A stretch of DNA of 64,000 nucleotides, taken from positions 643,741 to 707,740 of the forward strand of contig JBGAGO010000002.1 of NCBI GenBank assembly GCA_044226655.1, given 5' to 3'. The notes beneath the pieces were generated by a model. That model was not told the origin of the DNA, made no database searches, and worked only from the letters and a program-made list of their open reading frames with translations. The stretch is from JBEVOS01 sp044226655 (GTDB taxonomy: Bacteria > Pseudomonadota > Alphaproteobacteria > Caulobacterales > Aquidulcibacteraceae). Positions 1 through 7,939 of this stretch are shown here, piece by piece (positions within the stretch are counted from its first letter, which is position 1; every line of letters starts with the position of its first letter). The position numbers and the translations under genes were made by a program.

Positions 1-75
1 CACGCGGCTGCGCTCATCAGCCTGGAGCGGATCGAGCGCATCCTCGATCGCCTTAATTGCTTCGCCTTCGCTCAT
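1..75 (-). CDS. Unrecognised protein, N-terminal 25 codons only
   Basis: The ATG at 73-75 on the minus strand opens a frame that runs off the left edge. It reads M-S-E-G-E-A-I-K-A-I-E-D-A-L-D and continues acidic and helical. The start abuts the TAG stop of the gene upstream (76-852) with no gap, so the two are almost certainly co-transcribed and translationally coupled. I do not recognise a family from 25 residues. Because it lies on the inner side of the tRNA-Lys scar at 927-968, it probably belongs to the integrated element rather than the core chromosome. Confidence 0.6.
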   Translation of the reverse strand, partial: MSEGEAIKAIEDALDPLQADERSRV

Positions 76-852
76 CTACGTTCCTTTCGCTTTCACATTC
101 GGGCCTGTCGTGTAGCCCCACACAGTTTTTCCGTTCGCTTCGACCTCATCACGGCTTAGGCGCCCTTTGCGCACCGCGCCGAGGAAATACCCAGGCAAGC
201 TTGTCCGCGGGACCAAGATCGCCTCCTTTCGGAAGCGCTTCTGCACGTCCGCCATCGTGCGCGGCTCATTGAAGTATCCCTCGTCAATCCAACGCTCGAA
301 TGTCGCCGCAAGGTTGCCGGTCTTTCCCGCTATCTTCCGCGTCCGCTTCGGCTCAGCGCCGCCGTCGCCCTCGTCGTCGTCTGACGACGGCTCGAACTCG
401 ACGGGATCATCTCTGTCGGCTTTTCGGACGTGCTTCCGTCCGGCCACACGCGAGCGGCGCAGCGTGATCCGCCCGTCTCCGCCGCTTAGCTCCGCCTCGA
501 CAGCGGGCAGGCTCGTCGCGCGAATAGAATATCTGCCTTCACGCTCGGAGAGATGATGGCTCTCTGCCAGGCCGCTCAACGTTGGGCGAACACTCCCGCC
601 CGGTATGCCGGTCGCAGATTCAATGTCGCCCGGCCGCGCATCGCTCGCGATGGCCTCGTCCGTGACGAAGCGCCAGCCCTGCAGGGCCACGAGATAGACC
701 AAGATTTTCGCCTTGTTCGAGAGGGCCGCGAACGCAGGCGTGAAGTGAATCTCCTTCGCCTCCACGTCGTACCGCACGAAGGGGCCGACAATCCGCTCGA
801 TCACCGCCTCGTCGAGCGCGCCTTTCTCGGCCACTAGGTCCTTAAGAGCCAT
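76..852 (-). CDS. Uncharacterised protein with a possible winged-helix region, island edge
   Basis: This is a 258-residue protein starting at MALKDLVAEKG. That start is preferred over an upstream in-frame start at 903 because GGAGG sits 7 bases before it. Residues about 45-115 (SNKAKILVYLVALQGW, then TGIPGGSVRPTLSGLAE) look like a small helix-turn-helix or winged-helix unit. A charged linker rich in D, E, K and R follows (about 130-185). The C-terminal part (about 190-258) is a second small domain. The function is not recognised. The region upstream carries a tandem ATACACG(C/G) octamer at 881-896 and is more AT-rich than the flanking core DNA. The gene is adjacent to the tRNA-Lys scar and is therefore likely cargo of an integrated element. 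Confidence 0.7.
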   Translation of the reverse strand: MALKDLVAEKGALDEAVIERIVGPFVRYDVEAKEIHFTPAFAALSNKAKILVYLVALQGWRFVTDEAIASDARPGDIESATGIPGGSVRPTLSGLAESHHLSEREGRYSIRATSLPAVEAELSGGDGRITLRRSRVAGRKHVRKADRDDPVEFEPSSDDDEGDGGAEPKRTRKIAGKTGNLAATFERWIDEGYFNEPRTMADVQKRFRKEAILVPRTSLPGYFLGAVRKGRLSRDEVEANGKTVWGYTTGPNVKAKGT

Positions 853-926
853 TTCTTGCCTCCGATTAACGCATAAACTAATACACGCATACACGGGGAT
901 CAAGAGGTGAACGCGCCAGAGACGAA

Positions 927-968
927 TTAATCAGCGGGTCCAAGGTTCGAATCCTTGTACACTCACCA
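927..968 (+). other. 3' fragment of tRNA-Lys: probable attachment site (att) at island edge
   Basis: The stretch begins with TTAATC (3' part of a TTT anticodon loop). It continues through a variable region GGTCC, a TpsiC arm CAAGG-TTCGAAT-CCTTG with perfect 5-bp stem, an acceptor 3' strand TACACTC, discriminator A and encoded CCA ending at 968. No matching 5' half (an acceptor strand GAGTGTA, D arm and anticodon 5' stem) lies upstream, so this is not a complete tRNA. A 3' tRNA half at a gene-content boundary is the classic product of tyrosine-recombinase integration. The tRNA-Lys identity is inferred from the anticodon-loop remnant and the acceptor sequence. Confidence 0.8.
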
Positions 969-1117
969 TGGTTTCATTGTGTTTTTTGGCGCACGCCACA
1001 ACGCATTATCCGGAATGCCCGCATAGCGCGCTGATATTCCGCCGGATGTCGACGGCCCGCGCCCGATCTGCGCGCTAGGCTCGTTCCTACGATCGCTCGG
1101 CTTGGCGCGCCGCCGCT

Positions 1118-1498
1118 TCAATGCGCGTGCGCCACGTGCCGATGGCCGCGTCGCCAGTTCAGGACGTGCGCGGAGGACAGCACGAGCGCGCCGATCAGGG
1201 TGACGCCCTCGCCCCATGCGTGATTGGGCCAGTTCAGCGCGCCGAAAGTCAGAAGCGCGATCCCCGCGGCGCCGAGACCGGGAATGAGCAGCGGTGCGGG
1301 CCGGCGCGCAAGCAGCGGGCCGAAGGCCAGCATCGTCACCGGCGTCGCCGTCGCCACGAACGCCCAATGCACCCAGGGCGCTTCCGACAGCGAGCCAAGC
1401 ATCGGCAAGGCGATCGCGACGAGCGGCAGCGCGAGGCAATGCACGAGGCACAGGCCCGAGAGGCCGACGCCCAAAGCATCCCAGATTTTCGCCAGCAT
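1118..1498 (-). CDS. MerC-domain inner-membrane protein
   Basis: This protein of about 126 residues starts at MLAKIWDALGVG; GAGG lies upstream, and longer in-frame starts would add a non-membrane, arginine-rich leader. Four hydrophobic segments fill most of the length. The first contains the MerC-type LCLVHCLALPL motif with two cysteines, and the tail is His-rich (HRHVAHAH). MerC proteins are small membrane proteins linked to Hg(II) or other soft-metal transport. Here the gene is last in an operon with a ZnuD-like receptor, so a role in zinc or related metal handling is more likely than mercury resistance. No merA or merR is present. Confidence 0.75.
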   Translation of the reverse strand: MLAKIWDALGVGLSGLCLVHCLALPLVAIALPMLGSLSEAPWVHWAFVATATPVTMLAFGPLLARRPAPLLIPGLGAAGIALLTFGALNWPNHAWGEGVTLIGALVLSSAHVLNWRRGHRHVAHAH

Positions 1499-1610
1499 GA
1501 CGCGTCCTCGCCGTGCGCGTTTCAACATCACAACAGGCGCCGCGGGCAAGCGCGCGCGCATGGCCGCGCAGCCAACGTTCCCACTGGGGCCGCCGCGGCG
1601 TCGTAAACCG

Positions 1611-1973
1611 TCAGCGCGCGGGCGCGGGATCGGCATAGGCGGCGCGATCGTCCGGCTGCAGCACCCAGAGCCCGTCGATCAAAACGCTCGTGCATTGCAC
1701 GCAGCGAAGGTCGCGCGGATCGCGGAGCGCCGCGCCGCCCTCGCGCGCCGCATGGGCGCCTGAGCGCCGCGCAAGCCCGTCCACGCCGAAGGCGAAGCCG
1801 CCCCAGCGTCCGTTTTGGTAGGCGTCAAGCTGCGCGTCGAACGCGGCATCCGGATCGGAAAAACGGGACGACCCGTCGGCGTTTCTCGGCGCGTCGGTCA
1901 CTGTCATCGCGCCGGCCGGCGTGATCGCGGCGATCGCCATCGCGGCGGCGGCGAGCATAGCTCTGGTGCTCAT
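1611..1973 (-). CDS. Small secreted protein of unknown function in metal operon
   Basis: About 120 residues, starting at MSTRAMLAAAA with AGGAGA just upstream. Residues 1-22 form a signal peptide ending at PAGA, so the mature protein is probably periplasmic. The mature part is short, with a C-terminal region containing a CVQC motif (possible metal or disulfide site). It lies 75 bases downstream of the TonB receptor gene and 112 bases upstream of the merC-like gene on the same strand. I do not recognise the family. Metal binding is inferred only from the CxxC and the operon context. Confidence 0.65.
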   Translation of the reverse strand: MSTRAMLAAAAMAIAAITPAGAMTVTDAPRNADGSSRFSDPDAAFDAQLDAYQNGRWGGFAFGVDGLARRSGAHAAREGGAALRDPRDLRCVQCTSVLIDGLWVLQPDDRAAYADPAPAR

Positions 1974-2048
1974 CTGTCTTCTCCTTCGCAAATGGGTGCG
2001 CGCGGCCTGTGCGCCGGCCGAACACGCGGCCGACGCACGCAGCGGCGC

Positions 2049-4139
2049 TTAGAACGTGGTGCTGAGCGCGAGGCGGAAGCTGCGCCCGGGCAAGGGGAAC
2101 TCATCCTTCAGGAACGAGGTGTGCACGCGCCCCTCTTCATCCGTCAGATTGCGGCCATCGAGCATGATCGTGAACGGATTGTCCGCGATCGGCCGCCAGG
2201 CCAGGCGCGCATTGATCATTTGGTATCCGTCCGTCGGCGTTTCGAATTGGGCGACGCGATCCTGATCGGCGACATCGACCAATTCCACGCGCCCGCGCCA
2301 AGCCTCGCTCTGCGTCTCCAGGCCAAGCGTCGTGGTGCGCGGCGGGATTCGCGGCAGATCGCCCCCGCCATCGAACTCCGCGCGCACCAGATCGACAGCG
2401 CCCGTCGCGCGCCAGGTGAAGCCGCCCGTTTCGAACAGGCGCACCGATGCGGAAAGCTCGCCGCCAGTGAATGTGGCGTCGCGCTGCACGAAGGCGAACA
2501 CGGGGATCACCTCCGCGTCGGCGGGAATGGAAGGATCTGTTTCGGTGGGCGCGAAGCCGGACGTGTCGGTGGTTTCGTCGCTCCACCAGACATCGCCGCG
2601 GTTCACCAGCGCGATGTAGTCATCGAACTTCACATGATAGAGATTGAATTCGAACTGAAGCGCATCGGTGGTGTAGCGCGCCGAACCCTCGATCGAGAGA
2701 GCGGTCTCCTTGCCATTGTTGGGATCGCCAACTTCATAGCTGAACGTCGCCAAATGCGGCCCGTTCGCGAACACTTCGATCGCCGTCGGCGCGCGTTCCG
2801 AGTGCGCCAAAGTGGCGCCCAGGAACCAATGCGGCGCGGGACGCACGAAGGCGCCGACCGATGCGCTGGTCGTCGTGAAATCGCGATCGCCGCCGCCTTG
2901 ATTGTCGAGCTTGCGGCCTTCCACGCGCAAGCCGCCTTCAAGACCCCAACCGCCCACATCCCAGCGCTCGACGACGAAGGCGCCGATGTCGCGCGTATTG
3001 GTCGGCGTGATGAAGCCTTCATCGCCGATCGCAGCAAAATCGGTGTCCGTCGCCTGCAGGCCGACCGCGCCTTGCAGACGTTCGCCGCGATGATGCGCCT
3101 CAATGCGCCCTTCCCAGCCGTCGTTCGTGAAGGTGGTGCCGGGCGCGCCGTCGCCTTCGAACTCGGTGTGCTGATAATCCGAATGCTGCAGGCCGAAATC
3201 GAGCCGGCTGAAGGGCCCCCAACCGACGCGGATATCGCCGCGCGCTTCTTCGCGGGTTTGTTCAAGCTCGATATGGCCGCCCTGCTCGCCGGGCGCTTCC
3301 GGCGGCAGCCCGTAATCGTCGGTGGTGCGTTTCACGGCGAGGCCGGTATAGCCCCAATCGCGCACGACCGAGGCGCCGAGGGCGTAGGCGCGGAAACTCG
3401 TCCAGGAATTCGGCGCGGTCCCGTAAGCGCCGGTTCCGTCGATGTTGGCGAAGCCGGGAATGTCGTAATCGTCCGTCTCGCGCGCGGCGGCGCTGAGCGC
3501 AAACACGACCGGCCCCGCATCGGCCGTGAGGCCAAGCGAGCCTTCACGGCCATCGTCGACGCTGGTGTAGGAGCCGAGCGCGTCGAGCGTGAACGGATCG
3601 TTGGTGCGATGCGTGGGGATGCTCTCGTCCAGCACATTGATCACGCCGCCGATGGCGTTGCCGCCATAGGCGAGCGCGGCCGCGCCGCGCAGCACCTCGA
3701 TCCGGCGGGCGTCGAGCCCGTCGGCCGTCACCGCATGGTCGGGGCTCGCGGACGAAGCGTCGATCGCGCCGATGCCGTTCTCGAGCACGCGCACACGGTC
3801 GTCGCCGAGGCCACGGATGATGGGGCGGCTGGCGCCGACGCCATAAAACGTGGTGGCGATGCCCGGCAAAGCATCGAGGCTGTTGCCGAGGCCGCCGTTC
3901 AGATTCTCGACGACATCGTCGCGGTTGAGCACGGTCGCGCCCTGCAGGCTCTCGATGCGCGAACCTTCGAGCGGGGCGGTGACGACGACCTCTTCTTCCG
4001 TTTGCGGCGCCGTTTGCGCCAGTGCGCCGGCCGGCCACATGGCGCCGACAAAAGCTGCGAAGGCCAGGCGCGCATAGGGCGCCGTGGTGGGTGCGAATGA
4101 CGTTGCGGCGAGCAGGCGCGCGCGCGTGTGCATGGACAT
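2049..4139 (-). CDS. TonB-dependent outer-membrane receptor, ZnuD-like
   Basis: This 696-residue receptor has a signal peptide (cleavage near ALA, about residue 41), a plug domain (about 50-170) and a 22-strand-type barrel ending in the terminal aromatic residue of LSTTF. The plug motifs RPIIRGLGDDRVRVLENG, SPDHAV and RIEVLRGAAALAYGGNAIGG match the pattern I associate with the ZnuD zinc-receptor group rather than siderophore receptors. Extracellular loops include His/Asp/Glu-rich segments (for example LQHSDYQHTEFEGD). It is flanked by a CxxC/His-rich small protein and a MerC-like protein, consistent with divalent-metal (zinc) uptake. The exact substrate is inference. Confidence 0.85.
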   Translation of the reverse strand: MSMHTRARLLAATSFAPTTAPYARLAFAAFVGAMWPAGALAQTAPQTEEEVVVTAPLEGSRIESLQGATVLNRDDVVENLNGGLGNSLDALPGIATTFYGVGASRPIIRGLGDDRVRVLENGIGAIDASSASPDHAVTADGLDARRIEVLRGAAALAYGGNAIGGVINVLDESIPTHRTNDPFTLDALGSYTSVDDGREGSLGLTADAGPVVFALSAAARETDDYDIPGFANIDGTGAYGTAPNSWTSFRAYALGASVVRDWGYTGLAVKRTTDDYGLPPEAPGEQGGHIELEQTREEARGDIRVGWGPFSRLDFGLQHSDYQHTEFEGDGAPGTTFTNDGWEGRIEAHHRGERLQGAVGLQATDTDFAAIGDEGFITPTNTRDIGAFVVERWDVGGWGLEGGLRVEGRKLDNQGGGDRDFTTTSASVGAFVRPAPHWFLGATLAHSERAPTAIEVFANGPHLATFSYEVGDPNNGKETALSIEGSARYTTDALQFEFNLYHVKFDDYIALVNRGDVWWSDETTDTSGFAPTETDPSIPADAEVIPVFAFVQRDATFTGGELSASVRLFETGGFTWRATGAVDLVRAEFDGGGDLPRIPPRTTTLGLETQSEAWRGRVELVDVADQDRVAQFETPTDGYQMINARLAWRPIADNPFTIMLDGRNLTDEEGRVHTSFLKDEFPLPGRSFRLALSTTF

Positions 4140-4217
4140 GATGTGATTTCCCTCAAGGCGTGACTTGGCGCGCGGCGCGCGCGCAAATGAGCCCAGCGCT
4201 GTGCGGCTTGGGCGCGA

Positions 4218-4649
4218 TTACGTCGTGAGGGTGGTTGGCGGCGCGCGGCTGCGCCAATCGTGTGAGGCGCGTCTTACGAACGCGGCCAGCCGCAACGGCG
4301 CCATATGGCCGTGCGCATCGAAGGGCGGCGACAGCACCGGCCCCGAAGAGAGAGTCGCCCCGCCCGTCGTCGCCTGCGCCTGGCAGAGCGCGCACACAGC
4401 GGCATGTCGGCTTTGATCCGGCGCGCTCAGGACGACGCGGTCCGAGACCGAGGCCGCCGTCAGCCCCACCCGCTCGATCGCGGCGGGCGCACCGAATTCC
4501 GCAAAGGTGTGGATATGGGTTTGGACGAGGAGCGCTTGGGCCAGGATCGCGACGACCGCAGCCAGGCTGGCGAAACGACGGACGGCCCCGATCCACGCGG
4601 ATCGAAGCGCCCCTTCACCCCAGCCGTCCCGGTGTCGCTTGCTCGTCAC
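4218..4649 (-). CDS. Small membrane-anchored or exported protein with HIH and CxxC motifs (DUF2946-like)
   Basis: This is a 143-residue protein. A hydrophobic N-terminal segment (about residues 24-42) is followed directly by QTHIHTF, and a CALCQA motif sits near residue 88. A short hydrophobic N-terminus, a His pair and CxLC is the pattern of DUF2946-like proteins, which commonly precede metal-related TonB receptors. It is the first gene of the presumed zinc operon, 78 bases ahead of the receptor. The repeated ACAGTATA motif (4678-4720) lies 29-71 bases before the start. Family assignment is by pattern, not by alignment. Confidence 0.65.
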   Translation of the reverse strand: MTSKRHRDGWGEGALRSAWIGAVRRFASLAAVVAILAQALLVQTHIHTFAEFGAPAAIERVGLTAASVSDRVVLSAPDQSRHAAVCALCQAQATTGGATLSSGPVLSPPFDAHGHMAPLRLAAFVRRASHDWRSRAPPTTLTT

Positions 4650-4677
4650 GAACGGACCCCGCTCCGCATCGAAGGTT

Positions 4678-4720
4678 ATACTGTATCAGCGCCAAATCAC
4701 GGGGAAAAGCGCTATACTGT
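4678..4720 (-). promoter_or_regulatory. Direct repeat of ACAGTATA upstream of metal operon: candidate operator
   Basis: On the minus strand ACAGTATA occurs twice, 36 bases apart start to start. The copy nearer the operon sits in the odd-centred palindrome ATACtGTAT (4678-4686). The position, 29-71 bases upstream of the first operon gene, fits a repressor site such as Zur. The sequence is not an obvious match to the usual alphaproteobacterial Zur box, so the regulator is unknown. Confidence 0.4.
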
Positions 4721-4789
4721 CGCGAGCCTGAAGGGCCGATCTGAGCAAAACCTTAACGCGCGGCCCCGGAGGGCAGGCCGGCGCCCGGC

Positions 4790-5119
4790 TCAGGCGGTCG
4801 CCGCCAGCGCCTCCGTGCCCTGCACCTCGGCGAACCCTTCGAACTCGGGATGGCCTAGATAGAGGTGGCGGCGGTCCCCCGCGCCGGCGTGGGCTTTGCG
4901 AAACGCCTCCGAGCGCGTCCAGGCCTCAAATGCCGCCCGATCCGCCCAGATCGAATGCGATGCGTAGAGCACGTGATCGTCACGTTCGGGGCCGCGCAGC
5001 AGGGAGAATGTCTTGAAGCCAGGCACGTCTTCGAGATGAGACTCGCGCGTGCGCCACATCTCCTCGAACTCGTCCGTGTGCGCCTTGGCGATCTTGAACC
5101 GGTTCATGGCGACAAACAT
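4790..5119 (-). CDS. Antibiotic biosynthesis monooxygenase (ABM)-fold protein, HmoA/IsdG-like
   Basis: A compact protein of about 109 residues. The motifs NRFKIAKAHTDEFEEMW, VPGFKTFSLL and YASHSIWADRAAFEAW are typical of the dimeric ABM ferredoxin-like fold, which includes heme-degrading monooxygenases and quinone or polyketide oxygenases. The start is placed at the ATG at 5117-5119. GAGGAG lies 9 bases before it, whereas the ATG nine bases further upstream overlaps that ribosome-binding site. It stands alone between the metal operon and a GntR gene. The W-S/A-rich segment supports the family, but the substrate (heme or other) cannot be told. Confidence 0.75.
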   Translation of the reverse strand: MFVAMNRFKIAKAHTDEFEEMWRTRESHLEDVPGFKTFSLLRGPERDDHVLYASHSIWADRAAFEAWTRSEAFRKAHAGAGDRRHLYLGHPEFEGFAEVQGTEALAATA

Positions 5120-5227
5120 CGTTGGCATCTCCTCGGCCGCGCGGTCCGGACCTGCATCAGCACGCCCGCCGCCGGCATTGTTCCTTGAGATCGCGGCGTG
5201 GGAAAGCGGTTTCGGCTCGGGCGGCGT

Positions 5228-5890
5228 CTAGCTGCGCGGGCCTTCCGCCGCTTTGACGGCGTCGAGCATGGCTTGCCCCGAATGGCGCACATGGGCGCGC
5301 ATCAGCTGTTCGGCGCGGGCGCCATCGCCGGCGAGGATGGCGTCGATCAGGGCGGCGTGTTCAGCCATCGAGACGCCGATATGGGCCGGGTCCATGAGGC
5401 GATGATATTGCAGGCGATAGATCGGCAGCGTGAGCTGATCGGCCAGTTCGGCGACGCGGCGATTGTCGGCCAACTCATAAACCAGCCGATGGAATTCTTG
5501 ATTGTGCTGGATGTAAGCGAGGCCGTCGCGCGCGGCGCGCTTCATGCCGTCGCGGCACGCCTTTAAGCGCCGGCGGTTGTCGCCCTGGTCGATCTTCTCG
5601 GCGGCGAGCCGGGCCGCGAGCCCTTCCACGACCTCGCGCGCCTCGAAAATCTCACGCACATCGTTCGAGCTGAAGCGGCGCACGATCGCGCCCTTGTGCG
5701 GGACGACATCGACCAGGCCCTCGCCCGTCAGCCGGCGAATGGCTTCGCGCACGGGGCCTGCGCTCACGCCCAGCAAATCCTTCACATCGGCGACGACCAA
5801 ACGCTGGCCCTGCGCCAGGCGGCCATCGCGAATAGCCTCGCGCAAGGTGGCGATGGCGTTTTCGACGACGGTTTCCGCATGTTCGCTCAT
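5228..5890 (-). CDS. GntR-family transcriptional regulator, FCD (FadR) subfamily
   Basis: A 220-residue regulator. It has an N-terminal winged helix (about 10-75) with the typical VADVKDLLGVSAGPVREAIRRL helix-turn-helix, cut here as DLLGVSAGPVREAIRRL. A C-terminal FCD effector domain (about 85-210) carries the metal-ligand type residues D/N and H (NQEFHRLVYELADN, MAEHAALIDAILAGD). FCD regulators commonly sense small carboxylic acids. It is the last gene of the acid-catabolic operon (16 bases after the PrpD-like gene), so it most likely regulates that operon. The palindrome at 10220-10241 is a candidate operator. Confidence 0.9.
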   Translation of the reverse strand: MSEHAETVVENAIATLREAIRDGRLAQGQRLVVADVKDLLGVSAGPVREAIRRLTGEGLVDVVPHKGAIVRRFSSNDVREIFEAREVVEGLAARLAAEKIDQGDNRRRLKACRDGMKRAARDGLAYIQHNQEFHRLVYELADNRRVAELADQLTLPIYRLQYHRLMDPAHIGVSMAEHAALIDAILAGDGARAEQLMRAHVRHSGQAMLDAVKAAEGPRS

Positions 5891-5906
5891 CGAGGACGAT
5901 CCAAAA

Positions 5907-7304
5907 TCAGAACGGCGCGCGCGCTTCGCCGCGAAGCGCCCCCGTCAGCTCGGCGATGCTGGCGCGTTCGAGGTTCAGGACAAGATCGCGGATGCGTTCG
6001 GCGCGCGCCCGGCCGATCACATCGTCGGCAAGCGTGTGGAATTTGCGCACGACGCCGTCCCGGTCGAGCGGCTTGGCGATGGTGTCCGACAGCATGCGTT
6101 CGCCCTCGCGCGTGCGCCCGTCCTTCAGCCGCACCACGATCCGGCAGGCGCCGCGCAGCTCCGGGCGCGCGTCATAGCGCGCCTCGTGATGGGCCGTGAT
6201 GCGCGGAATGAGCCGCCACAAATCGTCGCTGTCGATCCGCTGCGGCGAGAATTGCCGCGCCATCGCCGCCTTGTCGATCACCGCCACGGCGACCGCATAG
6301 CCTACGTTCATTTGCGCGCCGATCTCGGTCAGCGGCCGTTCCGGCGGCCACCAGCCATGATGATAGACGGCATGCGAGAGATAGACGTCGATCGACGCCA
6401 CGTCTTCCGGAACGAGCGTTTCGCGCGCGTCCAGATCGAGGATGATGTCGAGCGGCGCGTGCAGGCCGCCCATCGCCGCATAGGGCTTGAGCGCGATCGT
6501 CTGCGTCTCCCAGCGTGCGCCGAGTTCGGCGGCGATCTGCGACGCGTCGGGCGCGTGTCCCTCGCCGTAGACGGCAAGAAAGCCGCCATACTCCCGCTCA
6601 TACACGCGTTTGATCCCGGTATAGCCCGCCTGCGCGAGCATCGCCGCGTAATAGCCGTTGCGCGCCGCGAAACCGTGCTGCATGCGCTTGCCCATCGCCT
6701 CATATTGCGCGGCCATTAAACCCGCCGATTGAGTCGCGGCCAGACCCAGCGCGTCCTCCATGCGCGCGCTATCGAGGCCGATGAGCACGCCGACGGCCGC
6801 GGCCGCCGCATGCGTTCCGAACACGGGGCCGGAATGCCAGCCGCGCGACAGCATCTGCCCGCCATGCAAAGCGCGCCCGATCCGCGGCCCCGTCTCGAAG
6901 CCCGCGATCGCGCCGCGCAGAAAGCTCATGCCATCGGCGTCCTGCTTGGTTTCGGCGGCAGCGAGCAGCGCCGGCGCCACCAGCGAAGCGCTGTGCAAGG
7001 GCGCGATGGGATGGAAATCGTCGAGTTCGAAACCTTGGATGAAGGTGCTGTTGAGCAGCACGGCCGCCGGCGCGCCGATGGTGCGATCCCAGCCGATGAT
7101 GGTGCTCTTTCCTTCGCCTTCGAAGCCAGCGACGGCCTCCACCGCGCGCTGCGACCATGGCAGATGCGCGCCGACGAGGGCGCAGCCCATGCCGTCGAGC
7201 AGAATGTCCTTGGCGCGCGCGATGACGGCGGCGGGAACGGCGTCGAGATCGAAATTCGCCAGCCAATGGGCGAGCGTGCGCGTCGGCCCAAGATCTTCCG
7301 TCAT
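5907..7304 (-). CDS. MmgE/PrpD family dehydratase
   Basis: A 465-residue protein spanning the whole MmgE/PrpD fold: a large helical domain (residues about 1-270) and an alpha/beta lid (about 275-440). Segments such as GFELDDFHPIAPLHSASLV, MGKRMQHGFAARNGYYAA and LKPYAAMGGLHAPLD mark the active-site region. The family includes 2-methylcitrate dehydratase, cis-aconitate decarboxylase and iminodisuccinate-type lyases. The start overlaps the leuD-like stop by four bases (ATGA). Together with the LeuCD-like hydratase and the lyase it probably forms a dehydration, hydration and C-C cleavage sequence for a branched di- or tricarboxylate. The substrate is unknown. Confidence 0.85.
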   Translation of the reverse strand: MTEDLGPTRTLAHWLANFDLDAVPAAVIARAKDILLDGMGCALVGAHLPWSQRAVEAVAGFEGEGKSTIIGWDRTIGAPAAVLLNSTFIQGFELDDFHPIAPLHSASLVAPALLAAAETKQDADGMSFLRGAIAGFETGPRIGRALHGGQMLSRGWHSGPVFGTHAAAAAVGVLIGLDSARMEDALGLAATQSAGLMAAQYEAMGKRMQHGFAARNGYYAAMLAQAGYTGIKRVYEREYGGFLAVYGEGHAPDASQIAAELGARWETQTIALKPYAAMGGLHAPLDIILDLDARETLVPEDVASIDVYLSHAVYHHGWWPPERPLTEIGAQMNVGYAVAVAVIDKAAMARQFSPQRIDSDDLWRLIPRITAHHEARYDARPELRGACRIVVRLKDGRTREGERMLSDTIAKPLDRDGVVRKFHTLADDVIGRARAERIRDLVLNLERASIAELTGALRGEARAPF

Positions 7305-7939
7305 GCGCGCGAATCCATGCTGTCGTTGAGATCCTTGGGGATGTCCCAGACCCAGGGCCGCGCGGCGCGATCATGCGCCTGCCAAGCGGCGATGGCCTCC
7401 CCCGCGCGCAGCGACAGAGCGATGTCGTCGAGCCCTTCCAGCAGCGCGAGCCGCCGCAGCGCGGCGATCTCGAAGCGGTCTTCCGCGCCTGTCGGATCGG
7501 TGATGACTTGGCGCGCCAGATCGACGCGAAAGCGTGCGCCGGGCGCCGCGCGCGCCGCAAGCTGTGCGACGCGCGAGGCCGGCAGACGAATGGGCAGCAC
7601 GCCGTTCTGGAAACAATTGGCGTAAAAAATATCGCCGAAGCTTTCGGCGATGATCGCGCGCACGCCGAGCGCGGCAATCGCCGTCACCGCGCCTTCGCGC
7701 GACGAGCCGCAGCCGAAATTCGCGCCCGAGATCAACACAGGCGCGCCGCGATAACCGTCCTGGTTCAGCACGAAATCCGGATTCTCGGCGCCATCTTCGC
7801 GATAGCGCAGCGCCTCGAAGGCGTAGCGCCCAAGCTCGGCGCCGCTGGTCAGCCGTTCGATGCGGATGATGATGTCGGTGTCGATATTGGCGCGCATCAG
7901 CGGCGCGGCGGCGCCTTCGACGGGGGCGAAGGCCTCCAT
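7301..7939 (-). CDS. Aconitase-superfamily small (swivel) subunit, LeuD-like
   Basis: A 212-residue swivel-domain subunit. It contains ANIDTDIIIRIERL near the N-terminus, the substrate-binding loop NFGCGSSREGAVTAIAALG and FGDIFYANCFQNGVLPI. In LeuD the loop reads GSSREHA; here it is GSSREGA, hinting at a substrate other than 3-isopropylmalate. It overlaps the LeuC-like stop by one base (TGATG) and the PrpD-like start by four. It forms a heterodimer with the large subunit at 7939-9333 in all known family members. No leuA or leuB is nearby, so it is probably not the leucine-pathway enzyme. Confidence 0.85.
   Translation of the reverse strand: MEAFAPVEGAAAPLMRANIDTDIIIRIERLTSGAELGRYAFEALRYREDGAENPDFVLNQDGYRGAPVLISGANFGCGSSREGAVTAIAALGVRAIIAESFGDIFYANCFQNGVLPIRLPASRVAQLAARAAPGARFRVDLARQVITDPTGAEDRFEIAALRRLALLEGLDDIALSLRAGEAIAAWQAHDRAARPWVWDIPKDLNDSMDSRA

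Noticed and set aside
893..968. A complete tRNA gene ending in CCA at 968
   Set aside because: No 5' acceptor strand GAGTGTA, D arm or anticodon 5' stem is present upstream; only the 3' half can be folded.
1815..4100. A 761-codon plus-strand open frame opposite the TonB receptor
   Set aside because: The receptor frame has a signal peptide, plug motifs and a terminal aromatic residue. The plus-strand reading has none of the features of a protein family.
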